Origin: Desulfonauticus submarinus
GTDB lineage: Bacteria; Desulfobacterota; Desulfovibrionia; Desulfovibrionales; Desulfonatronovibrionaceae
Length of the DNA stretch: 64,000 bases
Reading direction: 5' to 3'
NCBI RefSeq assembly: GCF_900104045.1
Contig: NZ_FNIN01000004.1
Location: forward strand, 59,250 to 123,249
This document shows positions 7,241 through 18,240 of the stretch, piece after piece (position 1 is the stretch's first letter; each line of letters opens with the position of its first letter). Below the pieces are notes generated by a model. It was given only the letters and a program-made list of their open reading frames with translations. It was not told where the DNA came from and searched no databases. A program made the translations under genes and the position numbers.

Positions 7241-8491
7241 ATGAAAAATATTGTCCCTAAAAAATTTTTTAGTAAAAAAAAGATTTTATTTATTAGTAGT
7301 GGGATATTTATTTTTCTTTTTTTGTTTACTTTATTACACTTATTTTTAATTTCTAAACAATTAAAGCGACATATTTATCTTGATGCTAGAGAAGCATTAT
7401 CTTTTGTTGAGCTTAGATTTTTAAGTTATCAAGAAACTATCTCTATTTTAAAGAACGTTCCTCCTTACTTAAAGAATCCTGCGTGGCTTATTGATGAATT
7501 TCAGTCTCATCCTATTTTATATGGTGTTTTAATTTGGTCTAAAAACAAAATTATTTTAAGTTCTTTTCCCCACGGTCAAATCCCTTCTGTAGAGATTATT
7601 AAAAACTCTCAAAAAGGCTTAGAACAAGATAATTTATTTTATCTTAGTTCTTATTTTAGTAAATCCAAGGATATAGGGGTATTAGTTGCTATTTATACAG
7701 ACTTTAAAAGAGAATTGTGGAAAGAATCTTTGTTTCATAGCCTGTTAATGTTTTTTAGTGGAGCCGTGATTTTATTTGTATTAGGTGTGTATATCTTTTT
7801 TAGCTTTAAAAGAGAAGAAACATTGATAAAACATATTGCTGAGACAGAAAAATTGGCAACAGTGGGAAAATTTTCTTCTCTTTTAGCCCATGAAGTTAAA
7901 AATCCTCTTAATACATTAAGTATGGGACTCCAATATCTACAAGAAGATTTAACTGATAAAAAAGATTTTTTACAAACACTTTTATCTCAAGTTGATAGAC
8001 TAAATATATTAGTGGAAGAATTATTAGCTGTTACCAAAGGGCTTAAAATTATTAAAAAAGAAATTTTTTGGAAAGAATTATCAGAACAGATATATAACTT
8101 ACTTTTACCCCTTGTAAAGGCAAAGGAACTAGAACTTTATTTAGATGAGAAGAATATTGTATTTCAGGCGGATAAACATTGGTTAGAAAGAGCTTTATTG
8201 AATTTGTTAAGGAATGCATTGGAGGCAGTAGAACCTAGAAAAGGCAAAGTAGAGTTAAACATTGAAGAAAATAATAATAGGATATATTTTATTATAAAAG
8301 ACAATGGGCCTGGAATGGAAAAGGAAATCAAGAAGTCTGTAAAAAAATTGTTCTATACTACTAAAAAACATGGATTTGGTTTGGGATTGTACTTAGCCCA
8401 CCAAGTAGCAATAGCTCATGGCGGAGGAATAGATATTTGGAGTAAACCTAAACAGGGGACAAAAATAAGGTTGTGGATAGATGCAAGTTAA
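7241..8491 (+). CDS. Membrane sensor histidine kinase
   Basis: A 416-residue two-component sensor. It has TM1 at about residues 14-37, an extracytoplasmic domain of about 130 residues with no recognised fold, and TM2 at about 167-188. A HisKA domain follows with the phosphoacceptor in AHEVKNPLNTL (His217), then an HATPase domain with N-box (LLRNALEAV), G1 (DNGPGME) and G2 (HGFGLGLYLA). Its 3' end overlaps the regulator gene by 11 bp, so the two form a cognate pair. This organisation matches NtrB/AtoS/ZraS-like kinases that drive sigma-54 activators. The signal is unknown; the adjacent exporter and exported-protein genes are candidate targets. Confidence 0.92.
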   Translation: MKNIVPKKFFSKKKILFISSGIFIFLFLFTLLHLFLISKQLKRHIYLDAREALSFVELRFLSYQETISILKNVPPYLKNPAWLIDEFQSHPILYGVLIWSKNKIILSSFPHGQIPSVEIIKNSQKGLEQDNLFYLSSYFSKSKDIGVLVAIYTDFKRELWKESLFHSLLMFFSGAVILFVLGVYIFFSFKREETLIKHIAETEKLATVGKFSSLLAHEVKNPLNTLSMGLQYLQEDLTDKKDFLQTLLSQVDRLNILVEELLAVTKGLKIIKKEIFWKELSEQIYNLLLPLVKAKELELYLDEKNIVFQADKHWLERALLNLLRNALEAVEPRKGKVELNIEENNNRIYFIIKDNGPGMEKEIKKSVKKLFYTTKKHGFGLGLYLAHQVAIAHGGGIDIWSKPKQGTKIRLWIDAS

Positions 8492-9845
8492 GGTTCTTTT
8501 AATAGAAGATGAATTAAGCCAGAGAGAAATTTTACAAGGTTATTTAAAAGAAAAGAATTTTACTGTGTTAGAAGCAGCATCTGGTAGAGAAGGTTTGGAT
8601 TTAGCCTTAGAAGTTAGACCAGATTTAATTTTGTTAGATTATAAATTGCCTGATATGGATGGTCTGGAGGTATTGATTCAGTTGAAGAAGAGTTTACCCC
8701 TTACTCCAGTTATTATTATTACAGCTTTTGGTTCGGTGGAAATGGCTGTTTCTGCCTTAAAACAGGGAGCCTATCACTATTTAACAAAACCCATAAAGCT
8801 ACAAGAACTGTTATTTTTGATGCAAAGAGCGCTAAAGGAAAAAAGATTAGAAGAACAAGTAGCTCAACTTAAATCTAAGTTAGGAGAGATAGATTCTTGT
8901 ATTTTTGATGATATAATTGCTGAAAGTGTTCAAATGAAGTCTCTATTTGCTTTAGTAAAAAAAGTTGCAGCTACAGACGCCACGGTCTTAATTTTAGGAG
9001 AATCTGGGACAGGTAAAGAAGTTGTTGCAAATCTTGTGTATAAGCTTTCTGAGCGAAAACAAAACTCATTTGTAAAAATAAACTGTGCTGCTATTCCATT
9101 AGGTTTATTAGAAAGTGAACTTTTTGGGCATGAGCGAGGTGCATTTACTGGAGCTACAAAAACTAAACAAGGCTTATTTGAGACAGCGAATCGAGGTACA
9201 ATTTTTTTAGATGAGATAGGTGATATGCCTTTGGAACTTCAGGCAAAATTACTTAGGGTTTTACAGGATGGAACATTTACTAGAGTTGGAGGAACAAAAG
9301 AAATTAAAGTGGATGTTAGAGTGATTGCTGCCACTAATAAAGATTTGGAGAGATTAGTCAAGGAAGGTAAATTTAGAGAGGATTTGTTTTGGCGGCTAAA
9401 TGTTTTTACGCTAAGAATTTCTCCTTTACGGGAAAGAAAAGAGGATATTTTGCCCTTGGCTCAGCATTTCTGTCAAAAATTTGCTAAAAAATATCAAAAA
9501 AAGATAAAAGGGATTTCAAAAAAAGCATCAGAGATGCTGTTTGTGTATCCTTTTTGGGGCAATGTACGAGAATTAGAAAATATTATAGAACGGGCTGTTA
9601 TTGTAACAGAAAATGAACTTTTGAGTCCTGAAGATTTCCCTGAATACGTGTCTAAATCTTTTTCTCAAACCAATGAACTTTTTACCTTACCTTTGCCTAA
9701 AGCTATTGAAAAGTTGGAGTATTTACGCATTAAAGAGGCTTTGGAAGAAAGCAAGGGTGTAAAAACTAAAGCAGCTAAATTGCTAGGTATTTCTGAAAGA
9801 ACTTTACGCTATAAGCTCGAAAAGTTTAACCAAAGTATTTTTTAA
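8481..9845 (+). CDS. Sigma-54-dependent response regulator (NtrC/AtoC type)
   Basis: A 454-residue activator in three parts. The receiver domain has phospho-acceptor Asp53 (LLDYKLPD) and Lys103 (LTKP). The AAA+ domain has Walker A GESGTGKE (163-170), the sigma-54 contact loop GAFTGA (about 210-215) and Walker B IFLDEIGD (231-238). A C-terminal Fis-type helix-turn-helix follows (TKAAKLLGISERTLRYKL). All catalytic motifs are intact, so it should activate RpoN-dependent promoters when phosphorylated by the kinase encoded just upstream. The stop codon is only one base from the convergent secA stop, so the two transcripts probably read into each other unless termination occurs inside coding sequence. 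Confidence 0.95.
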   Translation: MQVKVLLIEDELSQREILQGYLKEKNFTVLEAASGREGLDLALEVRPDLILLDYKLPDMDGLEVLIQLKKSLPLTPVIIITAFGSVEMAVSALKQGAYHYLTKPIKLQELLFLMQRALKEKRLEEQVAQLKSKLGEIDSCIFDDIIAESVQMKSLFALVKKVAATDATVLILGESGTGKEVVANLVYKLSERKQNSFVKINCAAIPLGLLESELFGHERGAFTGATKTKQGLFETANRGTIFLDEIGDMPLELQAKLLRVLQDGTFTRVGGTKEIKVDVRVIAATNKDLERLVKEGKFREDLFWRLNVFTLRISPLRERKEDILPLAQHFCQKFAKKYQKKIKGISKKASEMLFVYPFWGNVRELENIIERAVIVTENELLSPEDFPEYVSKSFSQTNELFTLPLPKAIEKLEYLRIKEALEESKGVKTKAAKLLGISERTLRYKLEKFNQSIF

Positions 9846-9846
9846 A

Positions 9847-12354
9847 TTACTTATTTGCTCCACAACATTTTTTATACTTTTTGCCACTTCCACATGGACA
9901 GGGTTCGTTTCTTCCTATTTTGCGAGATTTTCGTTTAATGGGCTGTTTTTTACTTTCTGTTTTTTCTGCTCCAGCAAAGTTTAGGTTTTGTTCTTCTTTA
10001 TGCTGAAACTCCTCTTCATTGACCTGGCGTTCTATTTTAAGATGACAAAGAGCTTTTAAGGTATTTTCTTTAATATAAAAAAGCATATCTTGAAAAAGTT
10101 CATAGCCTTCTATTTTATATTCTTGTTTAGGATCTTTTTGTCCATAACCTCTAAGACCAATACCTTCTTTTAAATGATCCATATTGAGAAGGTGTTCTTT
10201 CCAATTACGGTCTAAGCTTTCTAATAAAAAGTATCTTAAAATTTCTTGATAATACTCTCCTGCTTGTTCTTTTAACTCTTGGAGAATTTTTAGGATATTT
10301 TCTTTTGCTTCTTCTCTAGAGGGAAGTTCTTTTAGCTTTAATACCCTATCTAAGTTAAAGATTTCCTTAAGCTTGGCAATAATTAATTTTGTGGTTTCTG
10401 GATCTAAATCTTTTTTCTCATCTAAGGGAGCATACACCTCATCTAAAATATCATCTATAAAGTCATAAATAATCGGTTCTAAGTCTTTAGCAAACATTAA
10501 CTCGCGGCGTTGAGAGTAGATAACCATTCTTTGTTGATTCATTACATCATCGTATTCTAAAAGAGTTTTTCTAATTTCAAAATTATGAGCTTCTACCCGT
10601 TTTTGAGCGTTTTCAATGGCTCGGGTGACCAGTTTGTTTTCTATTGGTTCATCTTCTTGCATTCCTAACTTGGTCATTAAAGAGGAAATTCGTTCAGAGC
10701 CAAAAAGGCGCATTAGGTCATCTTCTAGCGATAAAAAGAAGCGTGAAGAACCTGGATCTCCTTGACGGCCACTTCGTCCTCTAAGCTGGTTATCTATTCT
10801 TCTACTTTCATGTCTTTCTGTTCCAATAATATGAAGGCCGCCTAGTTCTTTTACTCCTGGCCCCAAGACTATATCTGTCCCGCGTCCAGCCATATTAGTA
10901 GCAATAGTAACCCTACCTTTCTCTCCTGCCTTGGCAATGATTTCAGCTTCTTTTTCATGATGTTTTGCGTTTAAGACTTCGTGCGGAATGTGTTCTTTTT
11001 TGAGCATTTTGGATAGGAGTTCAGATTTTTCAATGGAAGTAGTGCCCACTAATACTGGTCTGCCTACTTTATACATTTCTTTTATTTCTCTAACAATAGC
11101 TCGATATTTTTCTCCTTGGGTTTTGTAAATAACATCTGGGTAATCTTTACGAATCATTGGCTTGTGAGTAGGAATAACAACTACATCTAAATCATATATT
11201 TGTTTAAACTCAACTGCTTCTGTGTCAGCAGTTCCAGTCATTCCTGCTAACTTTTTATATAAACGGAAATAGTTTTGAAAGGTAATGCTAGCTAAGGTTT
11301 GGTTTTCTGCTTCTACTTTTACGCCTTCTTTGGCTTCTAAGGCTTGGTGTAATCCGTCACTATAACGTCTTCCAGGCATAAGTCTGCCTGTGAATTCATC
11401 TACAATAATTACTTGTCCATCTTTTACTATATAATCTACATCTCTTTTAAAAAGATAGTGAGCTTTTAGTGCCTGTAAGACGTGATGTTGTAAGGTAATA
11501 TGTTTGGGATCAAAGAGATTATCTACCTTTAATATTTGTTCAAGATGCTTTATTCCTTCTTCTGTTAAAGTTACTGTTTTCAATTTTTCATCTATTTCAA
11601 AGTCTTTATCTCTTTTCAGTCTTGGGATAATTCTATTTATCTTAGTATAAAGATAAGTTGATTCTTCTGATGGGCCAGAAATAATGAGCGGAGTTCTGGC
11701 TTCATCAATTAAAATAGAATCAACTTCATCTACAATAGCATAATTTAACTCTCTTTGCACTAGCTGTTCTGGATAAAATTTCATATTATCTCTTAGATAA
11801 TCAAAACCGAACTCATTATTTGTTCCATAGGTAATATCTGCATTATAGGCTTTTTTGCGTTCTTCATCATCAAGGCCGTGCACTATTACACCAACTGAAA
11901 GTCCTAAAAAATTATATAATTTCCCCATCCATTCAGCATCACGCTTGGCCAAGTAGTCGTTAACTGTAATAACATGAACTCCTTTGCCAGAGAGAGCATT
12001 TAATACTACGGCCAAGGTGGCAACTAAGGTTTTACCTTCACCTGTTTTCATTTCAGCAATTTTTCCTTGATGTAAAACAATACCTCCAATTAGTTGCACA
12101 TCAAAATGGCGCATGTTTAGAGTTCTTTTCCCTGCTTCTCTAACCAGGGCAAACACTTCTGGAAGCATTTTGTCTAAGCTTTTTCCCTTTTCTGCCTCGA
12201 CTCTAAGTTCATTAATCCGAGAACGCATTGCATCATCAGAGAGTTTTTGAATTTGAGGCTCTAAAGAGTTGATTTTTTCCACTAGAGGTTGAATGGATTT
12301 TAGATAACGCTCATTTTTGGTACCAAATACTTTTTTTACTATAAAATTAAACAT
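9847..12354 (-). CDS. secA: Protein translocase ATPase SecA
   Basis: The 835-residue motor of the Sec preprotein translocase. Visible are the Walker A segment [12 protein letters not shown] (about residues 101-112), the DEAD-like segment [12 protein letters not shown], the preprotein cross-linking domain, motif VI ([17 protein letters not shown]) and a C-terminal zinc-binding SEC-C motif ([13 protein letters not shown]). Length is in the usual range. The start is supported by AAAGGA upstream of ATG 12354. It lies 2 bases after the Fe-S oxidoreductase gene on the same strand and ends one base from the convergent response-regulator gene. Confidence 0.98.
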   Translation of the reverse strand: MFNFIVKKVFGTKNERYLKSIQPLVEKINSLEPQIQKLSDDAMRSRINELRVEAEKGKSLDKMLPEVFALVREAGKRTLNMRHFDVQLIGGIVLHQGKIAEMKTGEGKTLVATLAVVLNALSGKGVHVITVNDYLAKRDAEWMGKLYNFLGLSVGVIVHGLDDEERKKAYNADITYGTNNEFGFDYLRDNMKFYPEQLVQRELNYAIVDEVDSILIDEARTPLIISGPSEESTYLYTKINRIIPRLKRDKDFEIDEKLKTVTLTEEGIKHLEQILKVDNLFDPKHITLQHHVLQALKAHYLFKRDVDYIVKDGQVIIVDEFTGRLMPGRRYSDGLHQALEAKEGVKVEAENQTLASITFQNYFRLYKKLAGMTGTADTEAVEFKQIYDLDVVVIPTHKPMIRKDYPDVIYKTQGEKYRAIVREIKEMYKVGRPVLVGTTSIEKSELLSKMLKKEHIPHEVLNAKHHEKEAEIIAKAGEKGRVTIATNMAGRGTDIVLGPGVKELGGLHIIGTERHESRRIDNQLRGRSGRQGDPGSSRFFLSLEDDLMRLFGSERISSLMTKLGMQEDEPIENKLVTRAIENAQKRVEAHNFEIRKTLLEYDDVMNQQRMVIYSQRRELMFAKDLEPIIYDFIDDILDEVYAPLDEKKDLDPETTKLIIAKLKEIFNLDRVLKLKELPSREEAKENILKILQELKEQAGEYYQEILRYFLLESLDRNWKEHLLNMDHLKEGIGLRGYGQKDPKQEYKIEGYELFQDMLFYIKENTLKALCHLKIERQVNEEEFQHKEEQNLNFAGAEKTESKKQPIKRKSRKIGRNEPCPCGSGKKYKKCCGANK

Positions 12355-12356
12355 AT

Positions 12357-13361
12357 TTATTTTTCCTTTAAAGAAATTTTTTCTATCCAGTGAAATACTT
12401 GTAAATTTTTAGGTAAAGTTGCTTTAAGCTCAATAAGACATCCTAGGCAATTAGTAAAGACAACAGATGATTCTGGAATTTTTGACCAAAACTGGTTGTT
12501 AATCTCTTTGCTCCACTTGGAATGTAAAACTTTGAAGGTCCCGCCAAATCCACAACACTTAGAGATTATCTTCAACGTTGCCCAAATTTTATGAAGAGGT
12601 ATGTCCATACTATGACAAGATTGATGGATAAGTATGTTTTGATTAGTTAATGTTTGGATAGAAAAGTATTTTAGCAAATTTTCAGCTAATAAAATAGAGT
12701 TTTGAGGAAAACTATTCTTTAATCCTTTAAAACAAGTAGCACAAAAAGTAATGATGATAGGCTTTCCTAGTTCTTCCCAAAGGTTGAGATTATGAGTCGC
12801 AAAATTTTGGGACTGTTCTTCTAATCCTGCAAGTTGAAATGGCTTCCCACAACATTTCCAATTAGGAGTAGGAATTATATTTATCTTAAGGGCAGCTAAA
12901 AGCTGCTTTAATTTTTCCTCTAAATTGGGAAAAATTTTAGCGAGACAACCAGGAAAAATGACTGCTTTTTTAAACGGTATTTTTTTAGAAGAGGGGGTTA
13001 ATAAAAAGTACGCGTTTTTGTCTTGTGAAGAAAATTTATATTTACCTAGAGCCAATAAATTAGAGGAGTTTATAAATTGTAAAAGTTTTTGAGTAGCAAA
13101 TATTTTCCAGTCAGAAGAGCAAGCTTTGAAATCTGCCAAATATTCTGCAAAATTTAATCCTTGGGTGCAAACTAAAGCGCACTTTTCACACCCTAAACAT
13201 AGGGTAGAGAAATGTTTTATCTCAGATAAAGAGAGCTTAGGAGAATTAGAAAGTATCGTCCATTTTCCTCTAGGAGAAAAATCTTCTCGTAGAGTGGAGG
13301 TAAACAGAGGACACACTTCAAGACAACGGCCACACTTGATGCACAAATTGGCTAGATTCAT
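12357..13361 (-). CDS. Fe-S oxidoreductase with two CCG domains (GlpC/LudE/GlcF-like)
   Basis: About 334 residues. The N-terminus has two ferredoxin-type 4Fe-4S motifs ([12 protein letters not shown] and [12 protein letters not shown]). Two cysteine-rich CCG-type domains follow: FPGCLAKIF with WKCCGKPF, and HQSCHSMD with KCCGFGG. This layout is that of the electron-transfer subunit of lactate or glycolate oxidases and of HdrD-like or GlpC-like proteins, which pass electrons from a flavoprotein to a membrane or cytoplasmic acceptor. The flavoprotein partner is not in the window. I prefer ATG 13361, which has AGGAAA just upstream, over the TTG at 13373. It precedes secA by 2 bases and diverges from panC across about 65 bases. 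Confidence 0.85.
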   Translation of the reverse strand: MNLANLCIKCGRCLEVCPLFTSTLREDFSPRGKWTILSNSPKLSLSEIKHFSTLCLGCEKCALVCTQGLNFAEYLADFKACSSDWKIFATQKLLQFINSSNLLALGKYKFSSQDKNAYFLLTPSSKKIPFKKAVIFPGCLAKIFPNLEEKLKQLLAALKINIIPTPNWKCCGKPFQLAGLEEQSQNFATHNLNLWEELGKPIIITFCATCFKGLKNSFPQNSILLAENLLKYFSIQTLTNQNILIHQSCHSMDIPLHKIWATLKIISKCCGFGGTFKVLHSKWSKEINNQFWSKIPESSVVFTNCLGCLIELKATLPKNLQVFHWIEKISLKEK

Positions 13362-13427
13362 TTTCCTAGACAAGTAAACTTATTTTGCATAATATTTAAA
13401 ATTTAATTTATTCAAGAGGTAAAAGTA

Positions 13428-14294
13428 ATGTCTATGAAGCAGATAACAACTATTCCTGAGATAAGGCAAGTAATTAATTCCTTGAAAAAACAAGACAAGA
13501 AGATTTCTCTTGTCCCGACTATGGGATATTTTCATCAAGGTCATTTAGAGCTTATGCGTTATGCTAAGAAATATTCAGATATAGTGGTTGTTTCTATATT
13601 TGTGAATCCAACGCAATTTGGCCCTAATGAAGATTTTAATTCTTATCCTAGGGATTTAAAAAGAGATCTAGATTTAGCTAAACAAGTTGGAGTTGATATA
13701 GTTTTTACGCCTAATATAGAAGATATTTATTTGCCTAATCACTTGACTTATGTAGAAGTGGAGAAACTACCCAAAGTTCTTTGTGGGAAAAGTAGACCTA
13801 CGCATTTTAGAGGAGTTGCTACTATTGTTTTAAAGCTGTTTAATATTTGTCAGCCAGATATTGCTGTTTTTGGACAAAAAGATTGGCAACAGTTAGTAAT
13901 TATTAAACAGATGGTAAAAGATTTAAATATTCCTGTTAAAGTTATTGGGCATCCTATTGTAAGAGAACCAGATGGTTTAGCAATGAGTTCTAGAAATGTT
14001 TATTTGACAAAAGAAGAGAGAGAGCAGGCTCCTGCTATTTATGAAGGGTTATGTTTGGTTAAAAAGTTGTGTGCTCGAGGTATGCGAGAAAGCTTGGCTT
14101 TAAAAAATAAACTGATAGATTATTATTTTAGAAATATTCCCTTGGGTTCTATAGATTATTTGGAGATAGTTCATCCATTTACCTTAGAACCTTTGGATGA
14201 GATTAAAGATAAGGCATTAGTGGCAGTGGCAATGTATTTGGGTAAAGCTAGACTTATTGACAATATTTTAATTGAGGTGGAAAAAAATGCTTAG
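13428..14294 (+). CDS. panC: Pantoate--beta-alanine ligase
   Basis: A 288-residue pantothenate synthetase that joins pantoate and beta-alanine using ATP, the last step of vitamin B5 synthesis. Motifs include the nucleotidyltransferase signature VPTMGYFHQGH, the pantoate-binding NPTQFGPNEDF, the FGQKDWQQL stretch and the SSRN loop (AMSSRNVYL). Length is normal. The start ATG 13428 has AAGAGG 9 bases upstream; ATG 13434 is also possible. The 3' end overlaps panD by 8 bp, so the two pantothenate enzymes are translationally coupled. Confidence 0.97.
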   Translation: MSMKQITTIPEIRQVINSLKKQDKKISLVPTMGYFHQGHLELMRYAKKYSDIVVVSIFVNPTQFGPNEDFNSYPRDLKRDLDLAKQVGVDIVFTPNIEDIYLPNHLTYVEVEKLPKVLCGKSRPTHFRGVATIVLKLFNICQPDIAVFGQKDWQQLVIIKQMVKDLNIPVKVIGHPIVREPDGLAMSSRNVYLTKEEREQAPAIYEGLCLVKKLCARGMRESLALKNKLIDYYFRNIPLGSIDYLEIVHPFTLEPLDEIKDKALVAVAMYLGKARLIDNILIEVEKNA

Positions 14295-14634
14295 GCAGTT
14301 TCTTTTAGCTAAAATACATAGAGCTACTATTACAGATGCTAACTTAAATTACGAAGGAAGCATTGCTATTTGCCCTGATTTGCTAAAAGCAAGCGGAATT
14401 TTGCCTTTTGAAAAAGTAGAAGTATATAATCTCACTAATGGGGAACGTTTTGCCACATATGTAATTAAAGGGCAAAAAGGGGAAATATGCTTAAATGGTG
14501 CTGCCGCTCATAAGGGAAAGCCAGGAGATAAAGTAATAATAGCCTGTTATGGATATCTTTGTGCAGAAGAGATTGCAACATTAAAGCCACGAATAGTGTT
14601 GGTAAATGAACGTAATGAACTTAAAATGTCATAA
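14287..14634 (+). CDS. panD: Aspartate 1-decarboxylase, pyruvoyl type
   Basis: A 115-residue proenzyme that makes beta-alanine from aspartate for PanC. With the start at ATG 14287, the self-processing Gly24-Ser25 bond (YEGSI) falls at exactly the family position, where Ser25 becomes the pyruvoyl group. Conserved NGERFATYVI and NGAAAHKG segments follow. An in-frame ATG at 14272 would add five residues; 14287 is chosen because GAGGTGG lies 7 bases upstream and the N-terminus MLRQFLLAKIHRA matches the family. Confidence 0.96.
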   Translation: MLRQFLLAKIHRATITDANLNYEGSIAICPDLLKASGILPFEKVEVYNLTNGERFATYVIKGQKGEICLNGAAAHKGKPGDKVIIACYGYLCAEEIATLKPRIVLVNERNELKMS

Positions 14635-14703
14635 ATTATAGCAACATTTTTGCATAAAAACTAGAGAGATAAATCTTAGATTAATAAAAAAAGGAGTGTA
14701 TAT

Positions 14704-15357
14704 TTGGGACTGAAAAAAATTTTGCAAGAAGTAAAAGATGTTTTAAAGACTAATTTAATAGCAGGCCTTTTATTTTTAACTCCTTTAGCAGCAACTTTTT
14801 ATTTTTTAAAGTTTGTTATTTCGTGGTTGGATAAGATTACTAATATTATTCCGCCTGCTTATAGACCAGATAGTTTTTTGCCATTTCCTATTCCTGGATT
14901 AGGTATTATTATTTTATTTATTATTTTATTTATGACAGGTATTTTAGTAAGAAATTATTTAGGGAAGAAATTAGTTGGCTTGTGGGAATATATTATTTCA
15001 AAAATTCCTTTTATTAATAAATTTTATACAGCTGTTAAACAATTAGTAGAAACTATTATAAGTGGGGGCAATAAAGATTTTAAAAGGGTGGTATTAGTAG
15101 AATTTCCAAGATCTGGAGTTTATTCTTTGGGTTATGTTACAGGAGTAGCTGTAGGAGAAATTCAAGACAAGACCCAAAAAAAAGTTTTAAATATTTATGT
15201 GCCAACTACGCCTAATCCTACTTCAGGATATTATTTAATTATGCCAGAAGAAGATGTCATTCCTTTGGATATGAGTGTGGAAGACTCTTTTAAACTTTTA
15301 ATTTCAGGGGGGATAATAAACCCTGAGGATGTTTGTAAAAAAGGAGGACAAAAATGA
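14704..15357 (+). CDS. DUF502 family membrane protein
   Basis: A 217-residue inner-membrane protein with two hydrophobic segments (about residues 20-42 and 62-84). The signature [17 protein letters not shown] and the downstream [19 protein letters not shown] and [11 protein letters not shown] motifs are typical of DUF502. Its biochemical role is unknown; plant relatives (LIKE-COV) affect vascular patterning. It begins with TTG at 14704, preceded by AAAGGAG. Its stop overlaps the metK start (ATGA), so the two genes are coupled. Confidence 0.9.
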   Translation: MGLKKILQEVKDVLKTNLIAGLLFLTPLAATFYFLKFVISWLDKITNIIPPAYRPDSFLPFPIPGLGIIILFIILFMTGILVRNYLGKKLVGLWEYIISKIPFINKFYTAVKQLVETIISGGNKDFKRVVLVEFPRSGVYSLGYVTGVAVGEIQDKTQKKVLNIYVPTTPNPTSGYYLIMPEEDVIPLDMSVEDSFKLLISGGIINPEDVCKKGGQK

Positions 15358-16526
15358 TTTTAACTCATGACCATTATTTTTTTGCTTCAGAATCTGTAAC
15401 CGAAGGGCATCCAGACAAAGTAGCAGATCAAATTTCTGATGCTATTTTAGATGCTATTATTGCAGAAGACCCAAACGCTAGAGTAGCGTGCGAAACATTA
15501 GTGACTACAGGTTTGGCTTTTATTGCTGGAGAGATTTCTACCAATGCCTATGCTGATTTCCCAGAAATTGTTCGAAACACTGTAAAAGAGATAGGTTATA
15601 CAGATGCGAATATGGGATTTGACTATGCTACTTGTTCAGTTATTTCTTCTATTGATAAGCAGTCTCCTGATATTGCCATGGGAGTGAACAGAAAAAATCC
15701 AGAAGAACAAGGAGCTGGAGATCAGGGAATGATGTTTGGTTTTGCTGTTAACGAGACTCCTACTCTTATGCCAGCGCCTATATATTTTGCTCATAAGCTT
15801 TCAAGACGTTTAGCTTATGTGCGTAAAAATGGAATTTTAGATTTTCTTCGTCCAGATGGGAAAACAGAAGTTACTGTGGAATATATAGGGGGAAAGCCTG
15901 CAAGAATAGACAATGTTGTGGTAGCTGCTCAACATAATGAAAATATTACTTATGATGATCTTGCAGAAGCCATTAAAGAGGAAGTTATTTTTAAAACTTT
16001 ACCTGAAGAGATGGTAGATAAAGATAAGATAAAAATTTTTATAAATACTACTGGTAGATTTGTGATAGGTGGGCCACAAGGTGATTGTGGACTTACTGGT
16101 AGGAAAATTATTCAAGATACTTATGGTGGTATGGGAAATCATGGTGGAGGTGCATTTTCTGGAAAAGATCCTTCTAAAGTAGATAGGTCTGCAGCATATA
16201 TGGCTAGATATATTGCTAAAAATATTGTAGCTGCAGGTCTTGCTCCTAAATGCGAAGTGCAAATTGCTTATGCTATTGGAGTAGCAGAGCCTGTATCTGT
16301 TTTTGTAACTTCTTGGGGTACAGGAGAGGTGCCTGATGATGTTTTACAAAAAGCTGTTTTAGAAGTTTTTGATTTAAGACCTTATTCCATTATTAAACGT
16401 TTAAATTTACTTCGTCCTATTTATAAAAAGACTGCTTGTTATGGTCATTTTGGTAGAGAAGATGTAGACTTTACTTGGGAAAAAACAGATGCAGTAGATG
16501 ATCTTAAAACTGCGTGTAAAATATAA
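15354..16526 (+). CDS. metK: S-adenosylmethionine synthetase
   Basis: A 390-residue enzyme making AdoMet from methionine and ATP. Signatures present are [17 protein letters not shown] (ATP/Mg site), [10 protein letters not shown], and the phosphate-binding [19 protein letters not shown] loop. It is full length. GGAGG lies just before the ATG inside the upstream gene. It faces ahcY, so AdoMet synthesis and S-adenosylhomocysteine recycling genes are neighbours across a shared bidirectional terminator. AdoMet supply fits the several radical SAM enzymes in the window. Confidence 0.98.
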   Translation: MILTHDHYFFASESVTEGHPDKVADQISDAILDAIIAEDPNARVACETLVTTGLAFIAGEISTNAYADFPEIVRNTVKEIGYTDANMGFDYATCSVISSIDKQSPDIAMGVNRKNPEEQGAGDQGMMFGFAVNETPTLMPAPIYFAHKLSRRLAYVRKNGILDFLRPDGKTEVTVEYIGGKPARIDNVVVAAQHNENITYDDLAEAIKEEVIFKTLPEEMVDKDKIKIFINTTGRFVIGGPQGDCGLTGRKIIQDTYGGMGNHGGGAFSGKDPSKVDRSAAYMARYIAKNIVAAGLAPKCEVQIAYAIGVAEPVSVFVTSWGTGEVPDDVLQKAVLEVFDLRPYSIIKRLNLLRPIYKKTACYGHFGREDVDFTWEKTDAVDDLKTACKI

Positions 16527-16530
16527 CACT

Positions 16531-16557
16531 AAAAAGCCCCACTAAGTGGGGCTTTTT
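16531..16557. terminator. Bidirectional terminator between metK and ahcY
   Basis: AAAAAGCCCCACT (16531-16543) and AGTGGGGCTTTTT (16545-16557) are perfect inverted repeats. The GC stem is flanked by A and T runs, so it can terminate both metK (+) and ahcY (-). Confidence 0.93.
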
Positions 16558-16562
16558 GTTTT

Positions 16563-17984
16563 CTAATATCTATAATGATCAGGTTTATATGGACCTTCAA
16601 TTGGTACACCTAAATACTCTGCTTGTTTGGGAGTAAGTTTTTCTAGGTGAACACCTAAACGTTCTAAATGGAGTCTAGCTACTTCTTCATCTAATTTTTT
16701 AGGAAGAACCATTACTTTTGGTTCATATTTAGTTTTAGCAAGTTCTAATTGAGCTAATACTTGGTTAGTAAAGCTTGCACTCATAACAAAACTTGCGTGC
16801 CCAGTGGCGCATCCAAGATTAACTAATCTCCCTTCTGCTAAGACAATAATAGATCGTCCAGACTCTAACACCCACTTATCTACTTGGGGTTTAATGTTAA
16901 TACGTTTACATTTAGGGTTATTTTCCAGATAGCTCATTTCTATTTCTGAATCAAAATGGCCAATATTACATACAATTGCTTCATCTTTCATCCGCTCCAT
17001 ATGTTCACCTCGGATAACATCGCAGCAGCCTGTGGCAGTGACAAAGATGTCTCCAAATTCCACAACTTCATCTAGACGTTTTACCTCATAACCTTCCATG
17101 GCAGCTTGTAATGCACATATAGGGTCTATTTCTGTAATAATTACTCTTGCTCCCATACCTCTAAAAGCTTGAGCACATCCTTTTCCAACGTCTCCATAAC
17201 CACACACTACTGCAACTTTTCCTGCTACCATTATATCTGTTGCTCTTTTTATTCCATCAATAAGAGACTCTCTACATCCATATAAATTGTCAAATTTTGA
17301 TTTAGTTACAGAATCGTTTACATTAATAGCAGGGAATAAGAGTTTTCCTTCTGATTCTAATTGATATAATCTGTGGACGCCAGTAGTTGTTTCTTCGGAA
17401 ACACCTCTTATTTGCTTAGCAATAGTAGTCCATTTCTGAGGATTTGCTTTAATGCTATGTTTTAATCTTTCAATTAAAACTTGCATATCCTTGTGTTCAT
17501 ATTCTTTTTCTAAGATAGTTGGATCTTTTTCTGCATCTACTCCAAGGTGAACAAATAAAGTTGCGTCTCCCCCATCATCTACAATAAGATCTGGGCCAGA
17601 ACCATCTGGCCAAGTAAGAGCTTGTTCTGTGCACCACCAATATTCTTCAATACTTTCGCCTTTCCAAGCAAATACTTTAGCTAGCCCAAGTTTTACTACA
17701 GCAGCAGCTGCATGGTCTTGAGTGGAAAAGATATTGCAAGATGCCCAGCGAATGTCTGCACCTAATTTGTAGAGAGTTTGAATGAGCATTGCGGTTTGAA
17801 TGGTCATATGGAGGCTGCCAGTAATTTTTAGCCCTTTTAATGGTTTAGATGCCTCGTATTTTTTTTGTAAAGCCATAAGGCCAGGCATTTCATTTTCTGA
17901 TAGTTGCATTTCCTTAATACCTAGATCTGCAAGCTCCATATCTTTTACCTTGTATTCCAAACTTGGTTCAAGTTCTAAAAACAT
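16563..17984 (-). CDS. ahcY: Adenosylhomocysteinase
   Basis: A 473-residue NAD-dependent hydrolase splitting S-adenosylhomocysteine into adenosine and homocysteine. The NAD-binding loop is [14 protein letters not shown]. Other conserved parts are the substrate region around [10 protein letters not shown], the catalytic FNCI-like segment ending [13 protein letters not shown], and the C-terminal KPDHYRY. The open frame extends upstream to 18062, but ATG 17984 is preceded by GGAGG and gives the conserved N-terminus, so I use it. No SAH riboswitch core is visible upstream. Confidence 0.97.
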   Translation of the reverse strand: MFLELEPSLEYKVKDMELADLGIKEMQLSENEMPGLMALQKKYEASKPLKGLKITGSLHMTIQTAMLIQTLYKLGADIRWASCNIFSTQDHAAAAVVKLGLAKVFAWKGESIEEYWWCTEQALTWPDGSGPDLIVDDGGDATLFVHLGVDAEKDPTILEKEYEHKDMQVLIERLKHSIKANPQKWTTIAKQIRGVSEETTTGVHRLYQLESEGKLLFPAINVNDSVTKSKFDNLYGCRESLIDGIKRATDIMVAGKVAVVCGYGDVGKGCAQAFRGMGARVIITEIDPICALQAAMEGYEVKRLDEVVEFGDIFVTATGCCDVIRGEHMERMKDEAIVCNIGHFDSEIEMSYLENNPKCKRINIKPQVDKWVLESGRSIIVLAEGRLVNLGCATGHASFVMSASFTNQVLAQLELAKTKYEPKVMVLPKKLDEEVARLHLERLGVHLEKLTPKQAEYLGVPIEGPYKPDHYRY

Positions 17985-18240
17985 ATGTTCCTCCTTAGAA
18001 TAAGTCTTCTTATTAGGAGTTTTTAGCGTGTATCTTAAAAGCAAGCAAGGTAAAAAAATCAAAATTTAAACTAGAGGAGTGTTTTTGTTGTTTCTTGATA
18101 ACTATTTTTAATATTTATGAAAAAAAAAGCACTTATAGAATTCTTGATAAATTATCTTCAAATGGGTAAGCAATGGAATGAAAAGGAAGTGATTTTTATC
18201 TTAATTAGCTTTTTAGCTTTAAACTGAAGGGGGCTTGCAG

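Noticed and set aside
17985..18240. SAH riboswitch upstream of ahcY
   Set aside because: I looked for the conserved GC-rich core on the minus strand and found only AT-rich sequence.
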